The notes: a model not told the origin generated them from the letters alone. A stretch of DNA of 64,000 nt from Streptomyces noursei ATCC 11455 (GCF_001704275.1 NZ_CP011533.1:8742001-8806000); one strand, 5' to 3'. Positions 16,452 through 25,575 are shown, numbered from the stretch's first letter. Made by a program: numbers and translations.

Positions 16452-17375
16452 GTGGTCTCGATAGAGGTTTCCGATTTCTACGAGGAGTGGGCGACCCGCA
16501 GTGGCGCCGTCATCGACGCGGCTGCGGGGGAAGCGCCCGACTCCCTTGAGGACGCCAGGCTTGCCTACCGGAAGTTCTTCCAGGACACCCTTCCCGCGCC
16601 GGACGGGGTGGCGTTCGATGCCGTGGACGCCGGCGGCGTGGCCGCCGAGCGCGTGATCACGGCAGGTGCGGTTGACGGCCGGTATCTGGTCTACCTCCAT
16701 GGGGGCGCGTACATCGCGGGCGACCCGCAGGGATACCGCGGGCTGGTCGGCCACCTCGCCCGGCGCCTGCGCGCGCACGCACTGGTGCCGGACTACCGGT
16801 TGGCGCCCGAGGCGCCCTTCCCGGCCGCGGTCGAGGATGCGGTGACGGCCTACCGCTGGTTGCTGGAGCAGGGAGTGGAGCCGGAGGACGTGGTGCTCGC
16901 CGGTGACTCGGCCGGTGGCGCGCTGGCGGTCAGCACCCTGGTCGCGGCCCGCGATCAGGGCCTTCCGATGCCGGCGGCCTCGATCGCCATCTCGCCCTGG
17001 GCCAACCTGGAACACACCGGGGCCACGATGTTCTCCCTCGACGGTGTCGACCCGTCCGTCGGCCGGGAGGGGCTGCGCCGCGCCGCGGGAATCGTCCTGG
17101 GTCGGGCTCCGGCGAACGGCCCGCTGGCCTCACCGGTTTTCGCCGACACCCGCGGTCTGCCGCCGGTACTGATCCAGATCGGGGGGCACGAGGTGATGCT
17201 CAGCGACGCCCTCCGGCTCGCCGCCAAGCTGGCGGAGGACTCCGTGCCCACGCGCCTGGACGTCGCCCCGGAGATGGGGCACGTCTGGCATCTCCTCGTC
17301 AGCCATCTCCCCGCTGCGGACAAGGCCGTCGCCGACGCCGTCGCCTTCGCGTTGGAGCACCTGCGTGCGGAGTGA
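16452..17375 (+). CDS. Alpha/beta hydrolase, HSL-type esterase/lipase
   Basis: The 307-residue protein has the hormone-sensitive-lipase family signature HGGAYIAGDP (oxyanion hole), the nucleophile elbow GDSAGGALAV with its catalytic Ser, the acid region in GGHEVMLSDALRLAAKL, and the catalytic His in EMGHVWHLL. It is cytoplasmic, with no signal peptide. The start is GTG 16452 with GGAGG about 7 nt upstream. It is divergent from the MerR gene, and both are enclosed by the 46-bp inverted repeat, suggesting the pair moves or is rearranged as a unit. The ester substrate is unknown. Confidence 0.9.
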   Translation: MVSIEVSDFYEEWATRSGAVIDAAAGEAPDSLEDARLAYRKFFQDTLPAPDGVAFDAVDAGGVAAERVITAGAVDGRYLVYLHGGAYIAGDPQGYRGLVGHLARRLRAHALVPDYRLAPEAPFPAAVEDAVTAYRWLLEQGVEPEDVVLAGDSAGGALAVSTLVAARDQGLPMPAASIAISPWANLEHTGATMFSLDGVDPSVGREGLRRAAGIVLGRAPANGPLASPVFADTRGLPPVLIQIGGHEVMLSDALRLAAKLAEDSVPTRLDVAPEMGHVWHLLVSHLPAADKAVADAVAFALEHLRAE

Positions 17376-17386
17376 GGACGCCTGAC

Positions 17387-17420
17387 GGCCGGTCCGGGCT
17401 GCTGTGGGCCCGGACCGGCC
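17387..17420 (+). terminator. Strong hairpin terminator after the esterase gene
   Basis: A perfect 13-bp stem, GGCCGGTCCGGGC paired with GCCCGGACCGGCC, around an 8-nt loop, begins 12 bp after the esterase stop codon. Confidence 0.8.
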
Positions 17421-17674
17421 GCTACGGGACGGTCATCCCCAGCGCGGATGCACTGCCCAACAGGCGTCCAGCGCCCGGACATGAAAACGGAGATGCCATC
17501 CGGACTGGGAAGATTCGGCTGTCTAGGACTACGTCTAGCCGATCAAGATATGCATCTCCGGGATTCAGCCCCTCACTCGGTGCCAGCCTCCGGGCAGGCG
17601 GGCGACGGCGCCCCCGGAAGTCTTGGTCGGCTCCCTGACCCGACGAGCTCCGTTGCTCTACGCCAGAAACCCCT

Positions 17675-17720
17675 CACTCCCCCTTGCGTGACCTGCGAAA
17701 ACGCTAACTTCCCGGCCTTG
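17675..17720 (-). repeat. Right arm of a 46-bp perfect inverted repeat
   Basis: This is the exact reverse complement of 15743-15788. It lies in the 357-bp gap between the esterase terminator and the 3' end of the MFS pump gene. Apart from the terminator and this arm, the gap shows nothing recognisable. Confidence 0.9.
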
Positions 17721-17732
17721 GGCTTCCGCGAG

Positions 17733-19175
17733 TCAAGTGGACGTCGACCCGGCCGAGTTCGTCGTCTCCTTCGCCTTCGTTGCCTGCTTCGTTGTTTCCT
17801 TCTTTGTTTCTCTCTTTGTTTCCTTCGTCTTCGTTGTCGGTGGTGCGGAGGACAGTGTCTGCGGCGGGGCCGGCTCGGGCAGCGTCCGGAACAGCAGCCA
17901 GCTCACCACGGGCATCAGGATCAGCGGGGACAGCGCCGTACGAAGGGAAGTGGCGTCCGCCAGGCTGCCGAGGAGCGGACTGGCGAGTCCGCCGATGCTG
18001 ACGGCCAGGCCGAGGGTGATCCCGCTGGCCGTGCCCATCCGCGAGGGGAGATAGTCCTGACCGAGCGTGACTTGGAGCGAGAACGGAACGTACAGGCCGG
18101 CGGAGGCCAGTGCCACGAACGCATAGATCGCCGGGCCGGGAACGTAGACGACGCCTGCCACTGCGGCGACGGAGAGCAGGTAGGACCTGCGGACGACGGT
18201 GACCCGGTCCCAGCGGTTGGCGAGGCTGCCGCCCAGCACGGTGCCCACCGCCCCACCGAGGTAGAGCACGCACAACGCCACCGTGCCCGTAGCCGGACCG
18301 CCTCCGGTGCGCTGCCGGACGTGGAACGCGAGGAACGTGCTCAGGCCGATGAAGACGATGGACCGGCATGCCACTGCCAGGGACAGTTTGACGAAGGAGG
18401 TCTTGTCGTCGCCGACCCTCCAGGGGCCTTCGTCCGCTCCGTCTGCTTCGTCAGTGATGGAGCTGGGGGCCGGACCGGAGCGAGGGCCCGGGGAAGGGGC
18501 AGGGGCAGGTGGGTCGGACTGGGGGGCGGTCCGGGGATCGTTCTGCGGCGCCCTGGTCGTTGTCCGGCTCAGCAGGCGCAGGGCGGGCAGGCACAGCACG
18601 CTGCCGGCCAGGGCCGGTATCAGTAGCAGGGGTGACTGGCGCAGGCCGCCGGTCGCGATGACCGCGGTGACCAGGACGGGTGCCGCGGCGAAGCCGAGGT
18701 TGCCGCCCAGCGAGAACCAGCCCATCGCGGAGTGACTGCCCCGGCTGGCGAGCCGGGCGACGCGGGCCGACTCGGGGTGGTAGGCGGCCACCCCGACCCC
18801 GGAAACCGCCACGAACGCCAACGTCAGCGGATAGGAACCGGTGAGGCCGCTGAGCGCGATCCCCAGTCCGCCCAACACTGTGCTGACGGGCAGTAGCCAG
18901 GGCAGTGCCCGGCGGTCGGTGAGGGCGCCGAACAGCGGTTGGGCGACCGAGGACAGGAGTGCGGCGGCGAGGACGATCCCGGAGGCGGTGGCGTAGGTGT
19001 AGGCACGCTCGGCGACGAAGAACGGGACGAGCGACGCCACCGCACCCTGATAGACGTCCACACAGGCATGCCCGATCGACAGGAGGAGGATCGACTTGTG
19101 CCGCGCCGACGCGTGCCCGCCTGTTGCGGTGCCGCGTGATGCGTTCCTCGATGACTGGTTCCGTTTCCTTGACAC
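17733..19175 (-). CDS. MFS transporter of the fosmidomycin-resistance (Fsr) type
   Basis: The ~480-residue protein has 11-12 TM helices in two halves. The N-half contains ILLLSIGHACVDVYQGAV, typical of Fsr-like pumps, and LFGALTDRR, the MFS loop 2-3 motif. A long Pro/Ala/Asp-rich cytoplasmic loop separates the halves. The C-half contains LYLGGAVGTVLGGSLANRW. The C-terminus is unusual: about 35 residues of Lys/Glu/Thr-rich low complexity (KETK repeats), encoded by a T-rich simple repeat at about 17750-17850. I chose GTG 19175 because the reading frame continues upstream only by overlapping the divergent AraC gene. It is likely a drug exporter controlled by that AraC-type regulator. Confidence 0.85.
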   Translation of the reverse strand: MSRKRNQSSRNASRGTATGGHASARHKSILLLSIGHACVDVYQGAVASLVPFFVAERAYTYATASGIVLAAALLSSVAQPLFGALTDRRALPWLLPVSTVLGGLGIALSGLTGSYPLTLAFVAVSGVGVAAYHPESARVARLASRGSHSAMGWFSLGGNLGFAAAPVLVTAVIATGGLRQSPLLLIPALAGSVLCLPALRLLSRTTTRAPQNDPRTAPQSDPPAPAPSPGPRSGPAPSSITDEADGADEGPWRVGDDKTSFVKLSLAVACRSIVFIGLSTFLAFHVRQRTGGGPATGTVALCVLYLGGAVGTVLGGSLANRWDRVTVVRRSYLLSVAAVAGVVYVPGPAIYAFVALASAGLYVPFSLQVTLGQDYLPSRMGTASGITLGLAVSIGGLASPLLGSLADATSLRTALSPLILMPVVSWLLFRTLPEPAPPQTLSSAPPTTKTKETKRETKKETTKQATKAKETTNSAGSTST

Positions 19176-19229
19176 AGCGCCATGCTCGCCGCGGGCCCTC
19201 GTGTCGCACTTCCGATAAAGTGCCAATCG

Positions 19230-20036
19230 ATGACGAAAATCCGTCACGAGCCGATCGCACCGACCCGCGCCCAGTGGCTGTCTCCCGGTGCGGGCATCGA
19301 CGCCCACCGCCATGACGACCACCAGATCGTCTATGCCGCCCGCGGAGTGCTCGCCATCACCACGGACGCCGGGACCTGGGTCGCGCCGGCCAACCGCGCC
19401 ATCTGGGTGCCGGCCGGCCGTGCGCACGCCCACCAGGCCCACGGCACCCTCGAACTGCACCTGGTGGGCCTGCCCGCCACCGACAACCCGCTCGGCCTGG
19501 ACGAGCCCACCGTGCTGACCGTCAGCCCCTTGCTGCGCGAGCTGATCCTCGCCTACACCCGCGCACCGCACGACGAAGGCCCCGAACGCGCACGCCTCCG
19601 CGCCGTCCTGCTCGACCAACTGCGCGCCTCGCCGCAGCAGCCCGTGCACCTGCCCGCCCCCACCTCGCCCCGGCTCCAGGCGCTCTGTGCGCTGCTGCGC
19701 GCCGATCGGGCCGACAACCGCACCCTGGCTGCCCTGGGCAGGGAGATCGGTGCCAGCGATCGCACCCTCTCCCGCCTCTTCAAGTCCGAGCTCGGCATGA
19801 CCTTCCCGCAGTGGCGGACCCAACTGCGCCTGTACCACGCCCTGGTGCTGTTGGCGGAGAACACCCCGGTCACCACCGTGGCCCACCTGTGCGGTTGGTC
19901 GTCCGCCAGTGCCTTCATCGACGTCTTCCGTCGTGCCTTCGGCCACACGCCGGGCGCCCATCAGGCGGAAGCCGGGCGGTCCGCAGTCAACGCCCGCATC
20001 ACCCCAGGCAACATCCACGACGGCACGCTGGGCTGA
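19230..20036 (+). CDS. AraC-family regulator with N-terminal cupin domain
   Basis: The 268-residue protein has an N-terminal AraC-type cupin (AHRHDDHQIVYAARGVLAI, then WVAPANRAIWVPAGRAH) and a C-terminal double HTH. The second helix-turn-helix contains VTTVAHLCGWSSASAFIDVFRRAFGHTPG (aa ~218-246; key residues W-SSASAFI-FRR-FGHTP). It starts at ATG 19230, 54 bp from the start of the divergent MFS pump, the usual layout of a local activator/repressor with its exporter. Confidence 0.92.
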   Translation: MTKIRHEPIAPTRAQWLSPGAGIDAHRHDDHQIVYAARGVLAITTDAGTWVAPANRAIWVPAGRAHAHQAHGTLELHLVGLPATDNPLGLDEPTVLTVSPLLRELILAYTRAPHDEGPERARLRAVLLDQLRASPQQPVHLPAPTSPRLQALCALLRADRADNRTLAALGREIGASDRTLSRLFKSELGMTFPQWRTQLRLYHALVLLAENTPVTTVAHLCGWSSASAFIDVFRRAFGHTPGAHQAEAGRSAVNARITPGNIHDGTLG

Positions 20037-20228
20037 AGCGCTACGCGCCGAGCCTGAAATCCCCTGTCAGTTATCGGTTATCAGCTATGGGGGCTATCAG
20101 CTGTCGGCTCCAGGCCATCCGGTGTCACGACGAGACGACTTGCGGCACGTATCGTCATTCTGCGATAGTTCGATCTGTGCCTGTTTGATCGATGGTGGGC
20201 ACCGGTGATGTGCGTGAGGAGCTGTGCG

Positions 20229-21122
20229 ATGGGTGGTATTGACGGCCTGGATCTCGGCGCGTTCGGGATCTACACCTTCGACTTCGAGCACCAACCGGCC
20301 GTGCAGCTGCGCGAGTCGATCCAGGAACTGGAGGAACAGGGATGGCGGGCCATCTGGATCCCTGAGGTCGGCGGGCGCGAGGCACTCACACACGCCGGCT
20401 TCCTGCTCTCCGCCACCGAGCGGATGCACGTCATCAACGGCATTGCCCGAATCTGGTCGCGCGGGGCCCGCTCCACGTACGGCGCCAGTCTCCTCCTCGC
20501 CGACGCCTATCCCCACAGGCACGTACTCGGCCTGGGGTTCGGTGGCGAGCCGCGGCCAGGGGGCAAGCCCGTGACGGCGATGATCGAGTACCTCGACGAA
20601 CTGGACGCACTCGCGCCGTCCAACCCCGCGCCGCACGCCCCGATGCACCGCGTCCTGGCCGCGTACGGGCCCAGGATGTTGGAGTTGGCGCGCGAGCGTT
20701 CGGCCGGTGCCCACACCTACCACGTCAACGTGGCCCACACCGCACAGGCGCGGGAGATCCTCGGGCCGGACGCGTTCCTCGGGGTGGAGCATGCGGTCCT
20801 GTTCGAGTCCGACCCTGCCACGGCCCGCGCCGTCGCCCGGGAGCACCTGCACGGGTACCTTTCCACGCCGTACAACGTCGCGAAGTTCCGCCGGCTCGGC
20901 TACGCGGAGGAGGAGATCGCCAACGGCGGCAGTGACCGGCTCGTCGACGATTTCGTGTTCTGGGGCGACCTGGACACCATCGTCGAGAAGCTGAACGGTC
21001 ATGTCGCGGCGGGTGCGGACCACGTCGGGGTGCAGGTGATCGGGGTCGAGCCGGGTCGGTCCGCGATGCCGCACTTGCGCAGGCTCGGCGAAGCCCTGCT
21101 GCCGCGGAGCGGTGCCGCCTGA
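20229..21122 (+). CDS. F420-dependent LLM-class oxidoreductase
   Basis: The 297-residue protein has the TIM-barrel luciferase-like monooxygenase pattern: GAFGIYTFDF, LEEQGWRAIWIPEVGGRE, then NGIARIWSRGARSTY and HRHVLGLGFGGEP, followed by AYGPRMLELARERSAG and a C-terminal AGADHVGVQVIG. These are characteristic of the actinobacterial LLM F420 oxidoreductase subfamily, which reduces or oxidises diverse substrates with coenzyme F420. GGAG lies ~8 nt upstream of ATG 20229. It is followed 59 bp later by an ArsR-type regulator on the same strand. Confidence 0.85.
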   Translation: MGGIDGLDLGAFGIYTFDFEHQPAVQLRESIQELEEQGWRAIWIPEVGGREALTHAGFLLSATERMHVINGIARIWSRGARSTYGASLLLADAYPHRHVLGLGFGGEPRPGGKPVTAMIEYLDELDALAPSNPAPHAPMHRVLAAYGPRMLELARERSAGAHTYHVNVAHTAQAREILGPDAFLGVEHAVLFESDPATARAVAREHLHGYLSTPYNVAKFRRLGYAEEEIANGGSDRLVDDFVFWGDLDTIVEKLNGHVAAGADHVGVQVIGVEPGRSAMPHLRRLGEALLPRSGAA

Positions 21123-21181
21123 GCCAGGCATGCCAAATCGGGATTCTTCGAAACGTCGGTATTGAGCTGTACCCTGGGGGC

Positions 21182-21526
21182 ATGACGGACACGGCGACTG
21201 CAAACGCGACCACACCGGATCCCGATGTGGTCGACGCGTTGCGGGCGCTGGCGAATCCGATGCGCCTGCAGATGCTGCTGTGGTTGCGGGATCCCCTCCG
21301 CAACTTCGCAGGTATGGAGACCATCGCCGACCCGCTCGAAGTCGGGGTCTGTGTGAGCCACATCCAGGCCAAGGCGGGACTCGCCCAGTCAACGGTGTCG
21401 GCGTACATGGCCGAACTCCAGCGAGCGGGGTTGGTGCGGGCGACGCGGGTGGGCAAGTGGACCCACTACAAGCGCGACGAGCAGCGCATCGCCCAGTTCG
21501 TCACCGTGCTCGGACAGACGTTGTAG
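21182..21526 (+). CDS. ArsR/SmtB-family repressor
   Basis: The 114-residue protein is a single winged HTH: ALANPMRLQMLLWLRDP, the recognition region AGLAQSTVSAYMAELQRAGL, and the wing RATRVGKWTHYKRDE. A VGVCVSHIQ segment provides one Cys near the usual metal-site region, but the classic CxC pair is absent, so a metal ligand is uncertain. The GGGGG box is just upstream of ATG 21182. It could control the LLM oxidoreductase before it or the NmrA-like gene 125 bp after it. Confidence 0.88.
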   Translation: MTDTATANATTPDPDVVDALRALANPMRLQMLLWLRDPLRNFAGMETIADPLEVGVCVSHIQAKAGLAQSTVSAYMAELQRAGLVRATRVGKWTHYKRDEQRIAQFVTVLGQTL

Positions 21527-21650
21527 CGCGCGACCCCACTTCTCCGCGCCACCACGGTCACGGCCTCCGGCGCACGCAGCCGCCGACATCCACGGTTCCG
21601 AATCCCCTTTCCATTGCTGATTGCTGTCGCTGTAGAGGGAGAAAGCGTCG

Positions 21651-22601
21651 ATGACTGCACATACGATTCAGCCCGGGACCGACACTGTGCCCGTGCCCGA
21701 GTCCGAGACTGTGACCGTGTTGGTGACCACGCCGCGGGGGGTGGTGGGCCGCCATGTGACCGAGGCGTTGCGAGACCGGAGCGACGTGCGCTTTCTGGTG
21801 CGTTCGGCGGCGACCGCCCAGGCACTGGAAGGAGCGGTGCGCGGGGAGGTCTTCCACGGGGACGCAGCCAACCCCGAGGACGTGCGGCGCGCGGTCGAGG
21901 GTGTGGACCGGCTCTTCCTCGCGCACCCCTTCGCTGAGGACCAGATCGCAGCGGAGACCGCCCTCGGTGTGGCCGCCGTCGAAGCCGGCGTACGGCGGAT
22001 CGTCAAACTCGGCGCCCGGAGTTTCGGCTCCGGCATCGCCCCCGACGCCGTCACCGGCAACCACGACGTCATCACCGACCGTCTGCGCGACGCCGGCATC
22101 GCGGAGCTGACGGTCCTTCAACCCGACCGCTTCCTCCAGAACTTCCTGCCCGCGGCACCCGCCATCGCGCGGGGCACGTTCGCCGATCCGGCCGGGCCCG
22201 GTGCCCGGGGCTATGTGGACGTACGTGACATCGCCGACGTCGCGGTCGCCGAACTCCTCGCGGACCGGCCGGTGGGCGGCGCGATCGAGATCAGCGGCCC
22301 CGCGGCACTGACCCTGGCCGAGCTCGCCGCCTCCTTCGGGAACGCGCTCGGTGTGCCGGTGCGGCACGTCGACGTACCACTGGACGATGCCTGGCGCGCC
22401 GGGTTGGCGGAGTGCGGAGTCTCCCCACGGACCATCGACGGACTGCACGACCTGTACACGAACTATCGCCGTGAGGGTGTGGCGGGCCTGGGCGAGGGCC
22501 TCCAGCGCGTGCTCGGCCGGCCACCGCGCTCGGCCGACGACTTCGCCACGCAGGTCCTGCGGCCGGCGGCATCGTCGGGTGTTCCCGGGCCGGGATGCTG
22601 A
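21651..22601 (+). CDS. NmrA-like NAD(P)-binding protein (atypical SDR)
   Basis: The 316-residue protein has an N-terminal Rossmann motif, here TTPRGVVGRHVTEAL in place of the usual TGATGxxG, followed by FLVRSAATAQAL, VFHGDAANPEDV and VDRLFLAHPF. The middle contains ELTVLQPDRFLQNF and a YVDVRDIADVAVA segment, both hallmarks of NmrA/SDR_a5 proteins (quinone oxidoreductase 2 type). The loss of the second Gly in the dinucleotide motif may weaken cofactor binding. ArsR-linked NmrA proteins often answer electrophile or quinone stress; this role is inferred. Confidence 0.85.
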   Translation: MTAHTIQPGTDTVPVPESETVTVLVTTPRGVVGRHVTEALRDRSDVRFLVRSAATAQALEGAVRGEVFHGDAANPEDVRRAVEGVDRLFLAHPFAEDQIAAETALGVAAVEAGVRRIVKLGARSFGSGIAPDAVTGNHDVITDRLRDAGIAELTVLQPDRFLQNFLPAAPAIARGTFADPAGPGARGYVDVRDIADVAVAELLADRPVGGAIEISGPAALTLAELAASFGNALGVPVRHVDVPLDDAWRAGLAECGVSPRTIDGLHDLYTNYRREGVAGLGEGLQRVLGRPPRSADDFATQVLRPAASSGVPGPGC

Positions 22602-22704
22602 CTGTGCGGGGGCGGTGAGGCGGAGAGTGCCAGGGTTGACTGGCCCGCCCATTCGAGGTTGCCGCACCCCGCACCCTGCACCCCGTCGTCGTCGGTCGCC
22701 CCCG

Positions 22705-23661
22705 TCATGCGCCTTTTGCGACGGGTTGGCCCGTGGGGACGGAGCCGGAGGTTGGGGCGTGGGGTGGGGTGCGGAGTCGGCCGGTGAGGGCGAGGAAAGT
22801 GCCCAGCGCGCCCGACGCGATCCAGCCGGGCCAACCGGTGAGTCCCATGTGCAGCGGGTCCAATGTGGCGGTCGGGTCGGCGAATTCCCTGACCATGCCG
22901 ACACTCGCCGAGCTGACGAAGGCGTGCGCGAGCACGGCGGGAAGTACCGAGCCAGAGCGCAGTCGCAGCCAGGTGAAGACCGGCAGGATGAGCGTGCAGC
23001 TCACCAGCATCGCGGGCACCGAGACATACCACGGCCGGCCGGGGTACTGCCCGCCCATGAGCAGTGTGGGCAGGTGCCAGAGCGCGAAGGCGCAACCGGT
23101 GAGGAGGTACGCGCGCAGCAGGTGCGTACCGCCGCCGACCCGGGCCAGGCGGGGGAACAGGTAGCCCTGCCAACCCAGTTCCTCGCCGAAGAACAGTGGT
23201 AGTGACACCACGATCTGCACCAGCATTCCGCCTGCCCATCCGCCCAGCGTGCCCCAGTGCAGTTCACCCAGCGGGTAGGCCCCCGCGGCGGTGCCGATGA
23301 CGAGTGCGGCGGCGGTCAGACCGGCAGGCACGGCGAGACCCATCAGGCAGGCTCGTACGCCACGTCCCCAGGGTCTGGGCCACTGCAGGGCCAGTGCGTC
23401 CCGCACCCGACCGCCCGGCTCGACCAGGCGGGTCACGAAGATCGCGGCGAGCGCCGGCGCGAACATCGCCGCCGCGATGCAGACCTCCGCCAGGGTACTG
23501 GTCTCCTCTCGCGCACTCCCGCGCCGGAACCCGCTGAGCAGCAGCGGCGACATCGCGATCCACATACCCAGATTGGCGATCACCAGGTAGACCACCGGCC
23601 CGCGCCGCCGCCGTACGGGTTCCCGCGCTGCTGGGAGATTTGTCGCCGGGAGATTCGTCAT
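22705..23661 (-). CDS. CPBP-family intramembrane metalloprotease (CAAX-like)
   Basis: The 318-residue integral membrane protein has about eight TM helices and the CPBP/Abi motifs: motif 1 FFGEELGWQGYLFPRL with the Glu-Glu pair, motif 2 FALWHLPTLL with the catalytic His, and motif 3 PAVLAHAFVSSAS with His. These place it in the Rce1/CPBP glutamate protease group. Roles of prokaryotic members range from bacteriocin immunity to prenyl-protein processing; none can be chosen here. The ATG is at 23661. It is convergent with the NmrA-like gene. Confidence 0.9.
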   Translation of the reverse strand: MTNLPATNLPAAREPVRRRRGPVVYLVIANLGMWIAMSPLLLSGFRRGSAREETSTLAEVCIAAAMFAPALAAIFVTRLVEPGGRVRDALALQWPRPWGRGVRACLMGLAVPAGLTAAALVIGTAAGAYPLGELHWGTLGGWAGGMLVQIVVSLPLFFGEELGWQGYLFPRLARVGGGTHLLRAYLLTGCAFALWHLPTLLMGGQYPGRPWYVSVPAMLVSCTLILPVFTWLRLRSGSVLPAVLAHAFVSSASVGMVREFADPTATLDPLHMGLTGWPGWIASGALGTFLALTGRLRTPPHAPTSGSVPTGQPVAKGA

Positions 23662-23960
23662 GGCGGTGACGCTACGGAGCCGCCACGCGGGGGAGAATCC
23701 AGCCAGCCCCAGTCATTCCACTCCAGGAGTCCCCACCTGACGAGGTGTGGTGCACCCCACCAAGCAGCGGTCCGGCATGGGGAGTTGTGCGACCTGGTGG
23801 CTGGCCGGCTGGCCTCCTGCATGGAGGGGGCTGGTGCATGGCCGGGCCACCGTGGTCGGCTGGCCCGGCCGGCCCTGTGTCGGCGGCCATACGTCGGCGG
23901 AGGCAGCGGACTGCCGAAAAATCCCGGGTGGGCCGCCCGTAGGTGATCTACCGTGGCGTC

Positions 23961-24749
23961 ATGTCCAGCGACTCCGCGATCACGACTTTTTCCGACGGAT
24001 GGGACAGCGAGGCGCGCCTGGTCGCCGGCCGGTGGGTGGAGCGTCGTCCCCGCCGTCCGGAGGTCGCCGGGCAACTGGTCATGGAGACGGGACTGATGCC
24101 GTGGCTCGCTCCGCAGCTGCCGCTGCCCGTCCCGGTGCCTGCCGTCGTGACCGACGAGCCGCTGGTCGTCCGGCATGCCCTTGTCCCAGGCGAACCGCTC
24201 GCGGCACCGACCGCCGCGCAGGGGCGCCGACTGGGAGACTTCCTCCGCGTCCTGCACGCCGCCGATACGGCGGAAGCGGAACGGCGCGGAGTGCCGTCCG
24301 CATCACGGGTAAGCGGCGAACGCGTCGCGTGGGTAGGGGAGTTCACCTCCCGTGTCCTGCCGTTGCTCCCCGCCGACCGGTGCGCCCCGGCCGCCGCCCT
24401 GCTCGCTGAGGTGACTGCACTGCCGGCCCACACCCTCGTCCACGGCGACCTCGGTCCCGAACACGTCCTGGCCCGAGACGGCGACCTCACCGGCGTCATC
24501 GACTTCGGTGACGTCCACATCGGTGACCCCGCCATCGACCTTGCCTGGGCGCTGCACGCCACGCCACCCGCGTTCGCCGAAGCCCTCGCGGCCACCTATC
24601 CCGTCACCCCTCAACTCCGCCAACGCGCCCTGCTCTGGCATCGCTTGGGGCCCTGGTACGAGGTCACCCACGGGTTGGACCTCGGCGACCCGCACACGGT
24701 CAGTAGCGGACTGGACGGGGTCCTCGACCGCCTGCGGGCCGCGCCCTGA
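23961..24749 (+). CDS. Aminoglycoside phosphotransferase-family kinase
   Basis: The 262-residue protein contains the Brenner motif HTLVHGDLGPEHVLARDG (catalytic loop H-G-D...) and the metal-binding IDFGDVHIGDPAIDLAW, both intact, plus an N-terminal lobe with VRHALVPGEPLA. This is the APH/choline-kinase fold; members phosphorylate antibiotics, homoserine, fructosamine or small alcohols. The closest aminoglycoside determinants cannot be told by eye. ATG 23961 is preceded by an AT-containing spacer. It is followed by an array of short tandem repeats. Confidence 0.85.
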   Translation: MSSDSAITTFSDGWDSEARLVAGRWVERRPRRPEVAGQLVMETGLMPWLAPQLPLPVPVPAVVTDEPLVVRHALVPGEPLAAPTAAQGRRLGDFLRVLHAADTAEAERRGVPSASRVSGERVAWVGEFTSRVLPLLPADRCAPAAALLAEVTALPAHTLVHGDLGPEHVLARDGDLTGVIDFGDVHIGDPAIDLAWALHATPPAFAEALAATYPVTPQLRQRALLWHRLGPWYEVTHGLDLGDPHTVSSGLDGVLDRLRAAP

Positions 24750-24774
24750 CGCATCCGGTGCCTGTAGCTGCACT

Positions 24775-24925
24775 CCTACCCGTACCCACACCCGTACCCG
24801 TTCCGTACCTGTACCTGTACCTGTAATCGTCCCGTACCTGTACTCGTACCCGTGCCTGTACTCGTTCCCTTGGCCCTACAGGGACCCGTACCGGGACCGG
24901 GACCGGGACCGGGACCGGGCGGTGT
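24775..24925 (+). repeat. Two adjoining hexamer tandem repeats
   Basis: From about 24775 to 24860 a GTACCC/GTACCT-type hexamer is repeated with variation. From about 24882 to 24920 a GGGACC-type hexamer (ACCGGG in phase) is repeated almost perfectly. The array fills most of the gap between the APH-like kinase and the RidA gene. No coding or RNA signal was seen. Confidence 0.8.
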
Positions 24926-24974
24926 CCGCGGGCCCGCGCCGGCGTGCATCCGCGCACGCCGGACGGGCGCGTGC

Positions 24975-25370
24975 TCAGGACGCGGTCGGGACCACTGCCC
25001 ATGCCTCGACCTCGGCACGGAATGCCGGATTGACCAGTCCGGCGACCTTGACCAACGAACATGCCGGCGGGCGCGCGGCATCCTGGTACTCGTCCCGGAC
25101 CCGGCGGAACGTGTCCAGATCCGCCAGATCGGTCAGATACACCGTCAGCTTGACGATGTGGTCGAGGTCCGAGCCGGCTGCCTTGAGGGCCGTGGTGAGG
25201 TTCGCGTAGATCTGGTGTATCTGGGCTTCGGGGTCCCCTTCGCCGACCACTTGGCCGGCGCTGTCCACGGGGACCTGTCCGGAGACCACGACCATCGGGC
25301 CGGTGAACGCCACCGCATGGCTGTAGTTGTTGACCGGCGGCGCGCCCTCAGGCCGGACGAGGTGCTGCAT
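24975..25370 (-). CDS. RidA/YjgF-family protein (enamine/imine deaminase-like)
   Basis: The 131-residue protein has the RidA fold signatures: NYSHAVAFTGPMVVVSGQVPVD, the trimer-interface segment EAQIHQIYANLTTALKAAGSDL, KLTVYLTDLADLDTFRRV, and a C-terminal RPPACSLVKVAGLVNPAFRAEVEAWAV, in which the usual catalytic Arg region (P.R..V) is altered to PACSLV. It may therefore belong to the RidA-like rather than strict 2-aminoacrylate deaminase group. AGGAGAG lies just upstream of ATG 25370. It is monocistronic. Confidence 0.88.
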   Translation of the reverse strand: MQHLVRPEGAPPVNNYSHAVAFTGPMVVVSGQVPVDSAGQVVGEGDPEAQIHQIYANLTTALKAAGSDLDHIVKLTVYLTDLADLDTFRRVRDEYQDAARPPACSLVKVAGLVNPAFRAEVEAWAVVPTAS

Positions 25371-25509
25371 CAACTCTCCTCACTCGCATTTCGGATCCCC
25401 CAGGAGTAATCCCTGGAGGGAAGATCCGCAAGTGCCGCCAGCACCGAGGGGCCTGCAAGTGCCGCGGGTCCCATGCGTTCCCCCCCCACGCCCGTCCGTC
25501 CGCGCGTTC

Positions 25510-25575
25510 CGTCCGTTACCTGCACTTCCTGCACTCCCTACATTCCGTGCATTCCGTGCATTCCGTGCGTTGAGC
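25510..25575 (+). repeat. Decamer tandem repeat downstream of the TetR gene
   Basis: Copies of CATTCCGTG(C) repeat three to four times head to tail, preceded by diverged TTCC-TGCAC units. They lie in the gap between the RidA start and the TetR stop. Confidence 0.6.

Noticed and set aside
15743..17720. Complete insertion sequence bounded by the 46-bp repeats
   Set aside because: No transposase, integrase or fragment of one lies between or beside the arms, and no target duplication is obvious, so it was not called an IS.
24775..24925. CRISPR-like array
   Set aside because: The units are hexamers in direct tandem with no spacers, so this is a simple repeat, not a CRISPR array.
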